From the NCBI GenBank assembly GCA_002721365.1, contig PBKC01000027.1:1-46646 (forward strand): DNA of 46,646 nt, in the 5' to 3' direction. Of the stretch, positions 7,944-16,395 are shown one piece after another. The stretch's first letter is position 1; every line of letters begins with the position of its first letter. Below the pieces are notes generated by a model. The model worked only from the letters and a program-made list of their open reading frames with translations. It searched no databases and had not been told where the DNA came from. The stretch is from Rhodospirillaceae bacterium (lineage in GTDB: Bacteria > Pseudomonadota > Alphaproteobacteria > GCA-2721365). A program made the translations under genes and the position numbers.

Positions 7944-8076
7944 TGTTCTCCTCCTTGTCTTTCGTTCCTCATGAAGGAACGGCTTAGTGGCCCCGTTTTG
8001 TTGGTCAACGAACGACCCGGAGAATAAGTTCGGGATTTTCGGGACGGGCGTTTGCCTGGTCGCGATGCGCTGCAAA

Positions 8077-8116
8077 AGGAGGATTTCTCTTGGGCTGCAA
8101 CGACGGATTGAGCTAA
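8077..8116 (+). promoter_or_regulatory. Strong ribosome site and eight-codon leader ORF just upstream of soeA
   Basis: AGGAGG at 8077-8082 has ideal 7-nt spacing to TTG at 8090, which opens an eight-codon frame (MGCNDGLS) ending in TAA at 8114-8116. The soeA start GTG (8120) is in the same frame, one codon after that stop, and has no ribosome site of its own. Translational coupling or re-initiation from the leader is the simplest reading. An in-frame nonsense mutation near the original N-terminus would look the same. Confidence 0.5.
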
Positions 8117-8119
8117 AAA

Positions 8120-11005
8120 GTGGGCCCTGCCGTTCGCGGATCGGATTGCCCCGCCTTGTCTTCCCGCCCTCTCGATACGTCGCCAGCGATCTCCGACGAG
8201 GCCCGCTACACCACCTGCTACATGTGCGCCTGCCGGTGCGGCATTAAGGTTCACCTCCGGAACGGCGAACTCAGGTTCATCGAAGGCAATCGCGACCACC
8301 CCACCAACAAGGGCGTGCTGTGCGCGAAAGGGGCGGCGGGGATCATGCATCACCACTCGCCGGCCCGGCTGACCAAGCCCTTGCTGAGGGTCGGTGAGCG
8401 CGGCAGCGGCGCGTTCCGCGAGATCGAGTGGGACGAAGCGCTATCGATCGCCACCGAGTGGCTGGATCGCATCCGGAACGACGATCCCAGGAAGCTCGCC
8501 TTCTTCACCGGCCGTGATCAGAGCCAGGCGATGACCGGCTGGTGGGCGACCCAGTTCGGCACCCCCAACTACGCTGCCCATGGCGGGTTCTGCTCGGTCA
8601 ATATGGCGGCGGGCGGCATATACACCATCGGCGGCTCGTTCTGGGAGTTCGGCGAGCCCGACTGGGAGCATGCCCGCTATTTCCTGATGTTCGGTGTCGC
8701 CGAGGACCACGACAGCAACCCGATCAAGGGCGGACTGGCGACCCTGAAGGCGAACGGTGCCAAGTTCGTCTCGGTGAACCCGGTGCGCACAGGCTATTCG
8801 GCGATCGCCGACGAATGGCTGGGGGTGACCCCCGGCACCGACGGCCTGTTCGTCATGGCCCTGATCCACGAGCTTCTGCGGGCGGGCAAGGTCGACCTCG
8901 ACTACCTGGTTCGCTACACCAACGCTTCCTGGCTGGTAGTCGACAACCCTGGCGCGGCCGACAACGGGCTGTTCGTGCGCGACGGGGACGGAACGCCGCT
9001 CTGCTGGGACAGGGAGGCCGGCGCCACGGCAAAGGCATCGTCGGTCGATGCGCGGCCGGCGCTGACCGGGCGCTACGACCTGGGTGACGGGCGGCACGCC
9101 GTTCCGGCGTTCCAGCTTCTGGCCGAGCGCTATCTCGACCCGCAATACGCGCCGGATGCGGTGGCCGAGCGCACCGGCATTCCCGCCGAGACCATTCGCC
9201 GCATCGCCGCCGAGGTCGCCGATGCGGCGTTCTCGGAGGCCGTTGAACTCGACGTTCCCTGGACCGACTGGGCCGGCCGGAAGCACGACAAGATGGTCGG
9301 CCGTCCGGTGACGATGCTCGCCATGCGGGGCATCTCGGCTCACGCCAACGGCTTCCACACCTGTCGGGCGCTCCACATCCTTCAGACGCTGCTGGGCAGC
9401 ATCGACGTGCCGGGCGGCTTCCGCTATCGCCCGCCTTTCCCGCGGCCGGCTCCCCCCGGACCGAAGCCTGCCGGCAAGCCCGATCAGGTCGTGCCGGGGA
9501 AACCCATGGGCGGACCGCCGTTGGGCTTCACGACCGGACCCGAGGATCTGCTGGTCGAGGCGGACGGGACGCCGCGGCGGATCGACAAGGCGTTCTCGTG
9601 GGAGGCCCCGGTCAGCGCCCACGGGCTGATGCACCTCGTCATCACCAATGCCTGGAAGGGCGATCCGTACCCGATCGACACCTTGTTCATGTACATGGCC
9701 AACATGGCGTGGAACTCGGCGATGAATACGTCCGAGACCATCCGCATGCTGACCGACAAGGACCCTGAGACGGGGGAATACAAGATTCCCCGGATCATCT
9801 ATTCGGACGCCTTCTGGTCCGAGACCGTGCCCTACGCCGATCTGGTGTTCCCGGACACGACCTATCTCGAGCGCTGGGACTGCATCTCGCTGCTCGATCG
9901 TCCGATTTCCGGGGCCGAGGGCCCGGCGGACGCCATCCGCCAGCCGATCGTGAAACCATCGCGCGACGTCAGGCCGTTCCAGGACGTGCTGCTGGATCTG
10001 GGTGCGCGGCTCGGCCTGCCGGGCCTGGTCAAGGATGACGGCTCGCCCCGCTATCCCGGCGGCTATCCCGATTATCTGGTCAATCACGAGCGTAAACCGG
10101 GGGTCGGTTCGCTGGCCGGCTGGCGCGGCAATGGCGACGAGCACGGACGCGGCGCCCCCAATCCCGGCCAGCTCGACGCCTATGTCGCCAACAAGTGCTT
10201 CTGGCAGGACGAACTGCCGGCCGATCAGCTCTATTACAAGCACGCCAACCGCGGATATCTCGACTACGCGAAACGGATGGGCTTCATCGACGACGCGGCG
10301 CCCATCGTCATCCAGCTTTACAGCGAGCCGTTGCAGAAGTTCCGTCTGGCGGCGGAAGGGCATGGGGTCGTCCAGCCGCCCGAGCAGCATCGCGAGCGGG
10401 TGAGAACCTATTTCGACCCGCTGCCGATCTGGTATCCGCCGTTCGAGGACGACGCCAACGACGAGGCGCGCTACCCGCTCCACGCCGTCACCCAGCGGCC
10501 GATGCACATGTATCACTCCTGGGGATCGCAGAATGCCTGGCTCCGCCAGATCCTCGGCAGCAACCGGCTCTACGTGCCGGCGACCCTCGCCGCCGAGAAC
10601 GGGCTCGCTGACGACGACTGGGTCTATCTCACCAGCCGCAACGGACGCATCCGCTGCCAGATCCGGGTGATGCAGGGGGTGAACGGACGCACCGTCTGGA
10701 CCTGGAACGCGATCGGCAAGCGGGCCGGCGCCTGGAACCTGGACGACGACGCGCCGGAGGCGACCAAGGGTTTCCTTCTGAACCATCTGATCGACGAGCT
10801 GCTGCCCGAGCGCGGCAGCGGCTATCGCTACGCCAATGCCGACCCGGTCACCGGGCAGGCGGCATGGTACGACCTTCGGGTGTCGATCGAGAAGGCGCCG
10901 GTGCAGGAGGAAGGGGCCGAGCCGCAATTCCCCTCGCTCGCCCGGGCCGGCCATCCGGTGCCCGAGGAGATGGCCTATGTCGGCGGCGGGAAGGTCCGCT
11001 CGTGA
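8120..11005 (+). CDS. soeA: Molybdopterin oxidoreductase catalytic subunit, probable sulfite dehydrogenase SoeA
   Basis: This 961-residue protein is a bis-MGD molybdoenzyme of the DMSO reductase superfamily. C33-x2-C36-x3-C40 and C68 bind a 4Fe-4S cluster (TTCYMCACRCG). C158 in GGFCSVN is a candidate molybdenum ligand. The C-terminal part has the dinucleotide-binding fold (RPMHMYHSWGSQNAWLRQI). There is no Tat signal, so it should act on the cytoplasmic side, as reported for SoeABC, which oxidises sulfite to sulfate and feeds the quinone pool. Gene order A-B-C, the absence of a Tat signal and the partner types fit Soe better than periplasmic formate, thiosulfate or DMSO enzymes, but substrate cannot be fixed from sequence. 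The start is uncertain: GTG 8120 is the first codon after an in-frame TAA, and TTG 8156 is an alternative. It overlaps soeB by 4 bases. Confidence 0.85.
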   Translation: MGPAVRGSDCPALSSRPLDTSPAISDEARYTTCYMCACRCGIKVHLRNGELRFIEGNRDHPTNKGVLCAKGAAGIMHHHSPARLTKPLLRVGERGSGAFREIEWDEALSIATEWLDRIRNDDPRKLAFFTGRDQSQAMTGWWATQFGTPNYAAHGGFCSVNMAAGGIYTIGGSFWEFGEPDWEHARYFLMFGVAEDHDSNPIKGGLATLKANGAKFVSVNPVRTGYSAIADEWLGVTPGTDGLFVMALIHELLRAGKVDLDYLVRYTNASWLVVDNPGAADNGLFVRDGDGTPLCWDREAGATAKASSVDARPALTGRYDLGDGRHAVPAFQLLAERYLDPQYAPDAVAERTGIPAETIRRIAAEVADAAFSEAVELDVPWTDWAGRKHDKMVGRPVTMLAMRGISAHANGFHTCRALHILQTLLGSIDVPGGFRYRPPFPRPAPPGPKPAGKPDQVVPGKPMGGPPLGFTTGPEDLLVEADGTPRRIDKAFSWEAPVSAHGLMHLVITNAWKGDPYPIDTLFMYMANMAWNSAMNTSETIRMLTDKDPETGEYKIPRIIYSDAFWSETVPYADLVFPDTTYLERWDCISLLDRPISGAEGPADAIRQPIVKPSRDVRPFQDVLLDLGARLGLPGLVKDDGSPRYPGGYPDYLVNHERKPGVGSLAGWRGNGDEHGRGAPNPGQLDAYVANKCFWQDELPADQLYYKHANRGYLDYAKRMGFIDDAAPIVIQLYSEPLQKFRLAAEGHGVVQPPEQHRERVRTYFDPLPIWYPPFEDDANDEARYPLHAVTQRPMHMYHSWGSQNAWLRQILGSNRLYVPATLAAENGLADDDWVYLTSRNGRIRCQIRVMQGVNGRTVWTWNAIGKRAGAWNLDDDAPEATKGFLLNHLIDELLPERGSGYRYANADPVTGQAAWYDLRVSIEKAPVQEEGAEPQFPSLARAGHPVPEEMAYVGGGKVRS

Positions 11006-11742
11006 CCAGCCTGCCCGCCAGCACGCCGCCGAAACAGCTCGGCCTCGTCATCGACCTCGACACCTGCGTCGGTTGTCAGGCCTGCGTGGTCGCCTGCAAG
11101 GAATGGAACACGGGCGGCTATCCGGCCCCGCTCTCCGACCAGGACCCCTATGGCGCCGATGCCCGCGGCGCCTGGCTGAACCGCGTCCATGGGTTCGAGG
11201 CCGGCGAGGGGGCGGACGGCATGACCGTCCACTTTCCGAAATCTTGCCTGCATTGTGCGGACGCCGCCTGCGTCACCGTCTGTCCGACCGGCGCCTCCTA
11301 CAAGCGGGACGAGGACGGGATCGTTCTGGTGGAGGAGGACAAGTGCATCGGCTGCGGCCTCTGCGCCTGGGCCTGCCCCTACGGCGCGCGGGAGCTGGAT
11401 GGCGTCAGCAAGGTGATGAAGAAATGCACGCTCTGCATCGACCGCATCTATAACGAGAACCTGCCCGAGGACGAGCGCCAGCCGGCCTGCGTCAACACCT
11501 GCCCGGCCCATGCCCGCCATTTCGGCGATCTCGCCGACCCCGAGTCCCAAGTCTCGAAGCTGGTGGCCGAGCGCGGCGGCTTCGATCTGATGCCGGAAAT
11601 GGGCTACCGTCCGACCAACAAATACCTCCCGCCGCGCCCGCGGAGTGGGGGGACGGGCTGCGGCGGCACGGTGCCCGCCCTGGAGGACGCCGACCCGGCG
11701 GGCGGCTTCCTCGGCTGGGTCGACCGGATGCTGTCGCGGTGA
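11002..11742 (+). CDS. soeB: Four-cluster ferredoxin subunit, probable SoeB
   Basis: The protein is 246 residues from GTG 11002, which overlaps the soeA stop (GTGA). Sixteen cysteines form the usual electron-wire arrangement: C22/25/28/32, C82/85/90/94, C115/118/121/125 and C142/145/163/167, enough for four 4Fe-4S clusters. It would carry electrons from the molybdenum subunit to the membrane subunit. The opening LGLVIDLDTCVGCQACVVACKEW is typical of DmsB/PsrB/SoeB proteins. An upstream in-frame start exists at 10864, but that region is the other-frame shadow of soeA. The tail contains a short Gly/Cys-rich stretch near CGGT before a final amphipathic segment. Confidence 0.88.
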   Translation: MTSLPASTPPKQLGLVIDLDTCVGCQACVVACKEWNTGGYPAPLSDQDPYGADARGAWLNRVHGFEAGEGADGMTVHFPKSCLHCADAACVTVCPTGASYKRDEDGIVLVEEDKCIGCGLCAWACPYGARELDGVSKVMKKCTLCIDRIYNENLPEDERQPACVNTCPAHARHFGDLADPESQVSKLVAERGGFDLMPEMGYRPTNKYLPPRPRSGGTGCGGTVPALEDADPAGGFLGWVDRMLSR

Positions 11743-11780
11743 GGCCGGGCGGATGAGGTCGGCATTTCGCACGGCATCGT

Positions 11781-11806
11781 GGGTCCTCCGCATAGGCGGA
11801 GGATCC
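11781..11806. repeat. Short palindrome related to the 21953/22048 repeat family
   Basis: TCCTCCGC at 11784-11791 pairs with GCGGAGGA at 11796-11803 around ATAG, with outer pairs extending the stem. The arm resembles the GTCCTCCGG arm of the inverted pair near 22 kb. It lies in the 120-base gap between soeB and soeC and could modulate the subunit ratio. Confidence 0.5.
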
Positions 11807-11862
11807 ATTGAGGCTGCGCGGACCATCCGGCCCCGACGCGCCATCCAACGAATGGCCATCTG

Positions 11863-12807
11863 ATGCATCCCGCGCCGTCGATCATCGTCTTCACCGCCCT
11901 GTCGGGTGCGGGCTACGGCCTCCTGTTCCTGCTCGGGCTCGGCTCGGCCGGCGGGGTTCTCCCCGAGAGTCCGGCTTTCGGCGGGGTCGCGGTCGGGTTG
12001 GCCCTGGTTATGGTCAGTGCCGGCCTCGTCTCCTCGACCTTCCATCTCGGCCATCCCGAACGGGCGTGGCGCGCCCTCAGCCAGTGGCGGAGCTCGTGGC
12101 TCTCGCGCGAAGGGGTCGCAGCCCTGTTGACCTATATTCCCGCCGTGGCGCTCGGTCTTCTCTGGGTGCTGGGGGCGCGCGGCGGATGGACGATCCTCGC
12201 CGGGCTCGGGACCGCGGCGGGGGCGGTGGTGACCGTGTTCTGCACCAGCATGATCTATGGAAGCCTGAAGCCTGTCGCCGAGTGGCATCAGCCCTGGGTG
12301 CCGCCGGTCTATCTGGGCTTCGCGCTGATGACCGGCGCGCTGTGGCTGATGCTCGTCCTCGCGTTGTTCGGACAGCCGATCGGCGGTCTCGGCCTTCTCG
12401 CTACCATTGCCATTTTGCTGGCCTGGGGCCTCAAGTTCGGCTCCTGGCGCCATCCCGTTGCCGAAGGGAGGCCGACGCCCGAAACCGCGACCGGCCTCGG
12501 CGCCTTCGGCACCGTCAGGATGCTGGAACCGCCCCATACGCAGAGCAACTATCTGTTGAACGAAATGGCGTTCCGGGTGGGGCGCAAGCATGCCGAACGC
12601 CTGCGTAAGATCGCCGTGATGGTCGGCCTGGGCGCCTCGTTGATCCTGGCTCTCGGGGCGGTGGCGTCCGGCGGTGCCGGCGCGACCGTGGCAGCCGCGG
12701 GTGCGGTCGTCGCCGGGATGACCGGCGTCCTGATCGAACGCTGGCTGTTCTTCGCCGAGGCCCGGCACACGGTCGCGCTCTATTACGGCGAGCCCGCGGC
12801 GGCCTGA
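11863..12807 (+). CDS. soeC: DmsC-type membrane anchor subunit, probable SoeC
   Basis: The protein has 314 residues and about eight predicted membrane helices. It opens with MHPAPSIIVFTALSGAGYG, a start I associate with the alphaproteobacterial SoeC/DmsC anchor group. It should hold SoeAB at the inner face of the membrane and pass electrons to quinone. Motifs such as STFHLGHPERAWRALSQWRSSWLSREG and VFCTSMIYGSLKPV are of the type conserved in this anchor group. Unlike soeA and soeB, it is separated from its upstream partner by 120 bases containing a palindrome. It is probably still in the same operon. Confidence 0.85.
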   Translation: MHPAPSIIVFTALSGAGYGLLFLLGLGSAGGVLPESPAFGGVAVGLALVMVSAGLVSSTFHLGHPERAWRALSQWRSSWLSREGVAALLTYIPAVALGLLWVLGARGGWTILAGLGTAAGAVVTVFCTSMIYGSLKPVAEWHQPWVPPVYLGFALMTGALWLMLVLALFGQPIGGLGLLATIAILLAWGLKFGSWRHPVAEGRPTPETATGLGAFGTVRMLEPPHTQSNYLLNEMAFRVGRKHAERLRKIAVMVGLGASLILALGAVASGGAGATVAAAGAVVAGMTGVLIERWLFFAEARHTVALYYGEPAAA

Positions 12808-12903
12808 CGGCACAAGTCCGTTTTTGCCGCCCTGACGGTGGCGCCGGCAGGGTGTGACGCGCCGCCGCTTTACCGGCGGGCGCGGGCACCTTAAGACTCA
12901 CAC

Positions 12904-14037
12904 ATGATTCTCACCGACGAACAGCGGATGGTCCGCGACATGGCGGCGGGCTTCAGCCGCGGACGGCTGGCACCGGGCGCGGCCGAGCGTGACCGCACCG
13001 CGGCTTTCCCCGCTGACGAGATCGCCGAAATGGGACGTCTCGGCCTGATGGGCATGCTGGTGCCGGAGGCATGGGGCGGCAGCGCCGCGGACCACGTCGC
13101 CTATGCGCTGGCCATCGAAGAAGTGGCGGCGGGCGACGGTGCCTGTTCGACGATCATGAGCGTCCACAATTCGGTCGGTTGCGCGCCGATCCTCAAATTC
13201 GGCACCGATGCGCAGAAGGACCGCTTCCTGGCACCCATGGCGCGTGGCGAGATGCTGGGGGCCTTCTGCCTGACCGAGCCGCAGGCGGGCTCCGACGCCG
13301 CCAACCTGAAGACCCGCGCCCGCCGCGTTGGCGGCGGCTGGGTCCTGGACGGGGTGAAGCAGTTCATCACCTCCGGCGCCCATGCCGACGTCGCCATTGT
13401 CTTCGCGGTCACCGACCCGGATGCCGGCAAGCGCGGCATCACCGCCTTCATCGTCCCGACCGCGACTCCCGGCTACCGGGTCGCCAGCACCGAGCACAAG
13501 CTCGGCCAGCGCTGCTCCGATACCTGCCAGATCGTTTTCGACGGGCTGGAGGTCGGTGACGACCTGGTCCTCGGCGAACCGGGGCAGGGCTATGCGATCG
13601 CGCTTGCGAACCTCGAAGGCGGGCGCATCGGCATCGCGTCCCAGTCGGTGGGCATGGCGCGGGCGGCATACGAAGCGGCTCTCGCCTATGCGCATGAACG
13701 CGAGGCATTCGGCCAGCCGATCGCCGCGCATCAGGCGGTGGCGTTCCGTCTCGCCGACATGGCGACCCGGATCGAGGCGGCGCGGCAGCTCGTCCTTCAT
13801 GCGGCGGCCTTGCGCGACGCCGGGCTCCCCTGCCTCAAGGAAGCGTCGATGGCCAAGCTGTTCGCCTCCGAAATGGCCGAGCGCGTCTGCTCCGACGCCA
13901 TCCAGACCTTCGGCGGCTACGGTTACCTCTCTGATTTTCCAGTCGAGCGCATCTACCGAGACGTCCGAGTCTGCCAGATATACGAGGGGACGAGCGACGT
14001 GCAGCGCATCGTCATCAGCCGGGCGCTGGGAGGATGA
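12904..14037 (+). CDS. Acyl-CoA dehydrogenase, short-chain/branched-chain type
   Basis: This 377-residue FAD enzyme introduces an alpha-beta double bond into an acyl-CoA and passes electrons to ETF. Visible family features are [17 protein letters not shown] (flavin region), [10 protein letters not shown], and the C-terminal [10 protein letters not shown], in which E361 is the expected catalytic base. Having the base there makes it SCAD-like rather than a true isovaleryl-CoA dehydrogenase, whose base is elsewhere; a role with short or 2-methyl branched substrates is plausible. It lies between soeC and the HCCA-isomerase-like gene and is separated from the leucine genes by about 3 kb. No strong ribosome site is seen in front of ATG 12904. 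Confidence 0.88.
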   Translation: MILTDEQRMVRDMAAGFSRGRLAPGAAERDRTAAFPADEIAEMGRLGLMGMLVPEAWGGSAADHVAYALAIEEVAAGDGACSTIMSVHNSVGCAPILKFGTDAQKDRFLAPMARGEMLGAFCLTEPQAGSDAANLKTRARRVGGGWVLDGVKQFITSGAHADVAIVFAVTDPDAGKRGITAFIVPTATPGYRVASTEHKLGQRCSDTCQIVFDGLEVGDDLVLGEPGQGYAIALANLEGGRIGIASQSVGMARAAYEAALAYAHEREAFGQPIAAHQAVAFRLADMATRIEAARQLVLHAAALRDAGLPCLKEASMAKLFASEMAERVCSDAIQTFGGYGYLSDFPVERIYRDVRVCQIYEGTSDVQRIVISRALGG

Positions 14038-14090
14038 GAGAAATGAACGGCATCGGGGGGCCGAGCGCGCCCCACCTCACCCCGACCCTC

Positions 14091-14165
14091 TCCCCCCCAA
14101 TGGGGCGGAGAGGGAGAGGAACTAACGGCCCGCTCTTTAGTCCCCCTCCGCCCCATTGGGGGGGA
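14091..14165. repeat. Pair of GC-rich palindromic repeats in inverted orientation
   Basis: A 20-base sequence at 14091-14110 reappears exactly inverted at 14146-14165; each copy is itself a CCCCAATGGGG-centred imperfect palindrome. Together they could fold into one long stem. They follow the acyl-CoA dehydrogenase stop and precede the isomerase-like gene. This is the kind of intergenic palindromic element common in GC-rich alphaproteobacteria. Confidence 0.7.
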
Positions 14166-14265
14166 GGGGTTAGGGGCGGCGGGGAACGCTCAGGCCCCGG
14201 CGACGATCTCCGATCCGTAGCCTTTGCCTCCGCACCTGCCAACCCGTCTGCAGGGGAGCGTTAGC

Positions 14266-14865
14266 ATGGCCGACCCGGTCGAGTTCTATTTCGAGTTCGC
14301 CTCGCCCTACGGTTATTTCGCGAGCTTGCAGATCGACGACATCGCCGCCCGCCACGGCCGGGAGGTCGTGTGGCGGCCGATCATGCTGGGTGCCGCGTTG
14401 AAGCTATCGGGGATGGCACCCATCGCCCAGCAACCGCTTCGCCGCGACTATTTCTTTCACGATGTCCTGCGGACGGCGCGCCTCCTTGGTATCCCGCTCA
14501 CCATGCCGGCGGTTCAACCGATGAATTCGCTGGCGGCCGGTCGTGCTTTCTATTGGCTGGAAGCGACGGATGTGGGCCTCGCCCGCGACCTCGCCAGGGC
14601 CGTCTACCGCGCCCATTGGCAGGAGGGGCGGGACATGTCGCCGGCGGAAGCGGTGGCCGAGGTCGTTGCGCCGCTCGGGGTCGATCCGGATGCTTTGCTG
14701 GCGGCCGTTCAGGACCCGGCGGTCAAGCAGCGCTACAAGGAAGTGACCGAGGCGTCGCTTGCCCGCGGTGTGTTCGGATCGCCCTTCATCATCGTCGACG
14801 GCGAGGCGTTCTGGGGCTCCGACCGGCTCGACCAGGTGGACCGCTGGCTGGGAGGCGGATGGTAG
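14266..14865 (+). CDS. 2-hydroxychromene-2-carboxylate isomerase family protein (DsbA-like/kappa GST fold)
   Basis: The 199-residue protein starts at ATG 14266 behind GGGGAG; a longer frame to 14224 has no support. It has the family opening FYFEFASPYGYFAS, with S13 in the position of the catalytic glutathione-site serine, and the C-terminal run RGVFGSPFIIVDGEAFWGSDRLDQVDRWL. Members use a thioredoxin fold and glutathione; the founding enzyme acts in naphthalene degradation, but most homologues have no proven substrate. No aromatic ring-cleavage genes are visible nearby, so the specific reaction is left open. The amidohydrolase start follows within a few bases, suggesting co-translation. Confidence 0.85.
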   Translation: MADPVEFYFEFASPYGYFASLQIDDIAARHGREVVWRPIMLGAALKLSGMAPIAQQPLRRDYFFHDVLRTARLLGIPLTMPAVQPMNSLAAGRAFYWLEATDVGLARDLARAVYRAHWQEGRDMSPAEAVAEVVAPLGVDPDALLAAVQDPAVKQRYKEVTEASLARGVFGSPFIIVDGEAFWGSDRLDQVDRWLGGGW

Positions 14866-14867
14866 GC

Positions 14868-15713
14868 ATGGGACTGCAGTTGATCGACAGTCACTTTCAT
14901 CTCTGGAAGCACGACACGCTCCTGGTGCCGGGTTCGTTGTCGCTGCCCCCGCTCAACCGCGACATCAACTGGGAGGACTACGCCGCGGCGACCGACGGCG
15001 TCGACATCGCCGCTTCGGTGATGGTCCAGGTCGATCATGCGCCGGTCGACGGGGAGCCCGAGGTCGAATGGATCGAGACCGTGGCGGCCGAGCATCCGAC
15101 GCTGAAGGCGGTGGTGGCCTGGGCGCCGCTCGAGACCGAGGCGCGGAAGGAGCATCTCGACCGCCTCGTCCGGCACGCGATCGTCCGCGGCATCCGGCGG
15201 AACACCCAGCATGAGCCCGATCCCGGCTTCTGCGCCCAGCCCGAGTTCATCGCCGGGGCGGCGGTGCTGGCCGACTACGGTCTGCCCTGCGATCTCTGCG
15301 TCCTGGCGGAACAGCTCGAAGCCGTCGTCGCGCTGGCGCGCGCCTGCCCGCAAACCACCTTCGTCCTCAATCACATCGGCAAGCCCGACATCCGCAACCA
15401 TGTGACCGAGCCGTGGCGCACGCATATGGCGGCGCTGGCCGATCTCGGCAACGTCTACTGCAAGCTGTCGCCGGTCGCGCGTGGCGAGAACAGTCCGTGG
15501 AGTAAGGAGGCGATCGCCGGCTATGTCGAGACGGTCATCGGCCTTTTTGGCAGCGACCGCATCCTCTGGGCGAGCAACTGGCCGGTCTCGCTGCTCGCCA
15601 CCGAATACCGGGCCTGGGTCGATCTCGCCATGGACCTCACCAGCGGTCTGGGATCGGAAGGTCAGAAGGCCGTGTTCCACGATAACGCGGCTGGAATCTA
15701 CCGCATTGGCTGA
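14868..15713 (+). CDS. Amidohydrolase family protein (COG3618-like, fuconolactonase/PDC-hydrolase type)
   Basis: This is a 281-residue TIM-barrel hydrolase. The metal-site motif DSHFHLW lies near the start, and RGIRRNTQ, LNHIGKPD, WASNWPV and the end NAAGIYRIG are typical of the amidohydrolase-2 group that hydrolyses lactones. The substrate is probably a lactone or cyclic ester but is not identifiable here. Two starts are possible: ATG 14868, used here, or ATG 14859, which overlaps the upstream stop. GGAGG at 14851-14855 is rather far from the first and too close to the second. The gene appears paired with the isomerase-like gene before it. Confidence 0.83.
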   Translation: MGLQLIDSHFHLWKHDTLLVPGSLSLPPLNRDINWEDYAAATDGVDIAASVMVQVDHAPVDGEPEVEWIETVAAEHPTLKAVVAWAPLETEARKEHLDRLVRHAIVRGIRRNTQHEPDPGFCAQPEFIAGAAVLADYGLPCDLCVLAEQLEAVVALARACPQTTFVLNHIGKPDIRNHVTEPWRTHMAALADLGNVYCKLSPVARGENSPWSKEAIAGYVETVIGLFGSDRILWASNWPVSLLATEYRAWVDLAMDLTSGLGSEGQKAVFHDNAAGIYRIG

Positions 15714-15728
15714 TCGGAACAGGGCTCA

Positions 15729-15746
15729 TGGAAGCGCATGCTTCCA
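15729..15746. repeat. 18-base perfect palindromic hairpin after the amidohydrolase gene
   Basis: TGGAAGC at 15729-15735 pairs with GCTTCCA at 15740-15746 around GCAT. It stands 16 bases after the stop codon. It may be a weak terminator or a protein-binding site; no T run follows. Confidence 0.3.
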
Positions 15747-15864
15747 CCCGGTTTCGCATATCGTCGCGGATGAAGCATAATTCGGCACGATGTCAAGCCG
15801 ACGCCGCCTTTTGCCAGTCAGTGAAACCGTAGCCGGCGCGCCTGCTTTCCAGCGGCGAAGGTAA

Positions 15865-16395
15865 ATGGCCGGCTTCGTCTACAGCTTCCAGAAACTGTCC
15901 GTGCTGATCGTCGACGACACGGAATACATGCTGTCGTTGCTGACGACGATCCTCAAGGCATTGAACTTCGGCGTCGTTCTGTCGGCGACCAACGGGCAGG
16001 ACGCCAAGAGAATTCTGGAAGACAACCGACCCGTCGCGGAAGCTAAGGACGATCTCGTCGTCGACATCGTCATCTCCGACTGGCGGATGTCGCCGGGTGA
16101 CGGGGCCGAACTCCTTCACTGGATCCGGCATCACAAGAGCGACTCGATCAAGTTTCTGCCGTTCATCATGCTGACCGGCTACACCGAGCATGCGCGGATC
16201 ATCAAGGCACGGGACCTCGGCATGACCGAATTCCTGCGCAAGCCGGTGACCGTCAACAGTCTCGTCGGCCGGATCGGCTCGGTCATCGAGCGGCCGAGAC
16301 CTTTCGTCAGCGCACCCACCTTCTTCGGTCCCGACCGACGACGCCAGACGTTACCCTTCGAGGGGCCCGACAAACGGAAGGCAAAAGATGGCTGA
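15865..16395 (+). CDS. Single-domain response regulator with C-terminal GPDRR-type tail
   Basis: The protein has 176 residues. A receiver domain fills about 10-145, with paired acidic residues D17/D18 (IVDDTEY), the likely phospho-acceptor Asp in VISDWRM, LTGYT as the switch position and K in RKPV. There is no output domain. The last 35 residues hold FFGPDRRR, a short motif often seen at the ends of alphaproteobacterial signalling proteins and of unknown function. GAAGG precedes ATG 15865. The stop codon overlaps the next gene, an Hpt protein, by 8 bases, so the two products probably exchange phosphate in one relay. No kinase is adjacent, so the source of phosphate is elsewhere. Confidence 0.88.
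   Translation: MAGFVYSFQKLSVLIVDDTEYMLSLLTTILKALNFGVVLSATNGQDAKRILEDNRPVAEAKDDLVVDIVISDWRMSPGDGAELLHWIRHHKSDSIKFLPFIMLTGYTEHARIIKARDLGMTEFLRKPVTVNSLVGRIGSVIERPRPFVSAPTFFGPDRRRQTLPFEGPDKRKAKDG

Noticed and set aside
7976..8003. EcfG-type general stress promoter (GGAAC...GTT)
   Set aside because: GGAAC at 7976-7980 has GTT at spacings that do not match the 16-17 bases needed, on either strand.
7944..8075. 44-residue N-terminal extension of the first type B EF-hand protein
   Set aside because: The inner ATG at 7943 has an excellent ribosome site and begins a signal peptide; the extension would hide that signal.
8441..10954. 837-residue minus-strand frame
   Set aside because: It is fully antisense to soeA and composed of Arg/Gly/His/Asp-rich sequence without motifs.
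10975..12813. 612-residue minus-strand frame
   Set aside because: It is antisense to soeB and soeC, which have intact Cys motifs and membrane helices.
12904..14037. Isovaleryl-CoA dehydrogenase, to complete the leucine pathway
   Set aside because: The catalytic Glu is at the SCAD-type position (IYEGTS), whereas isovaleryl-CoA dehydrogenase has its base elsewhere and Gly-Ala at this site.
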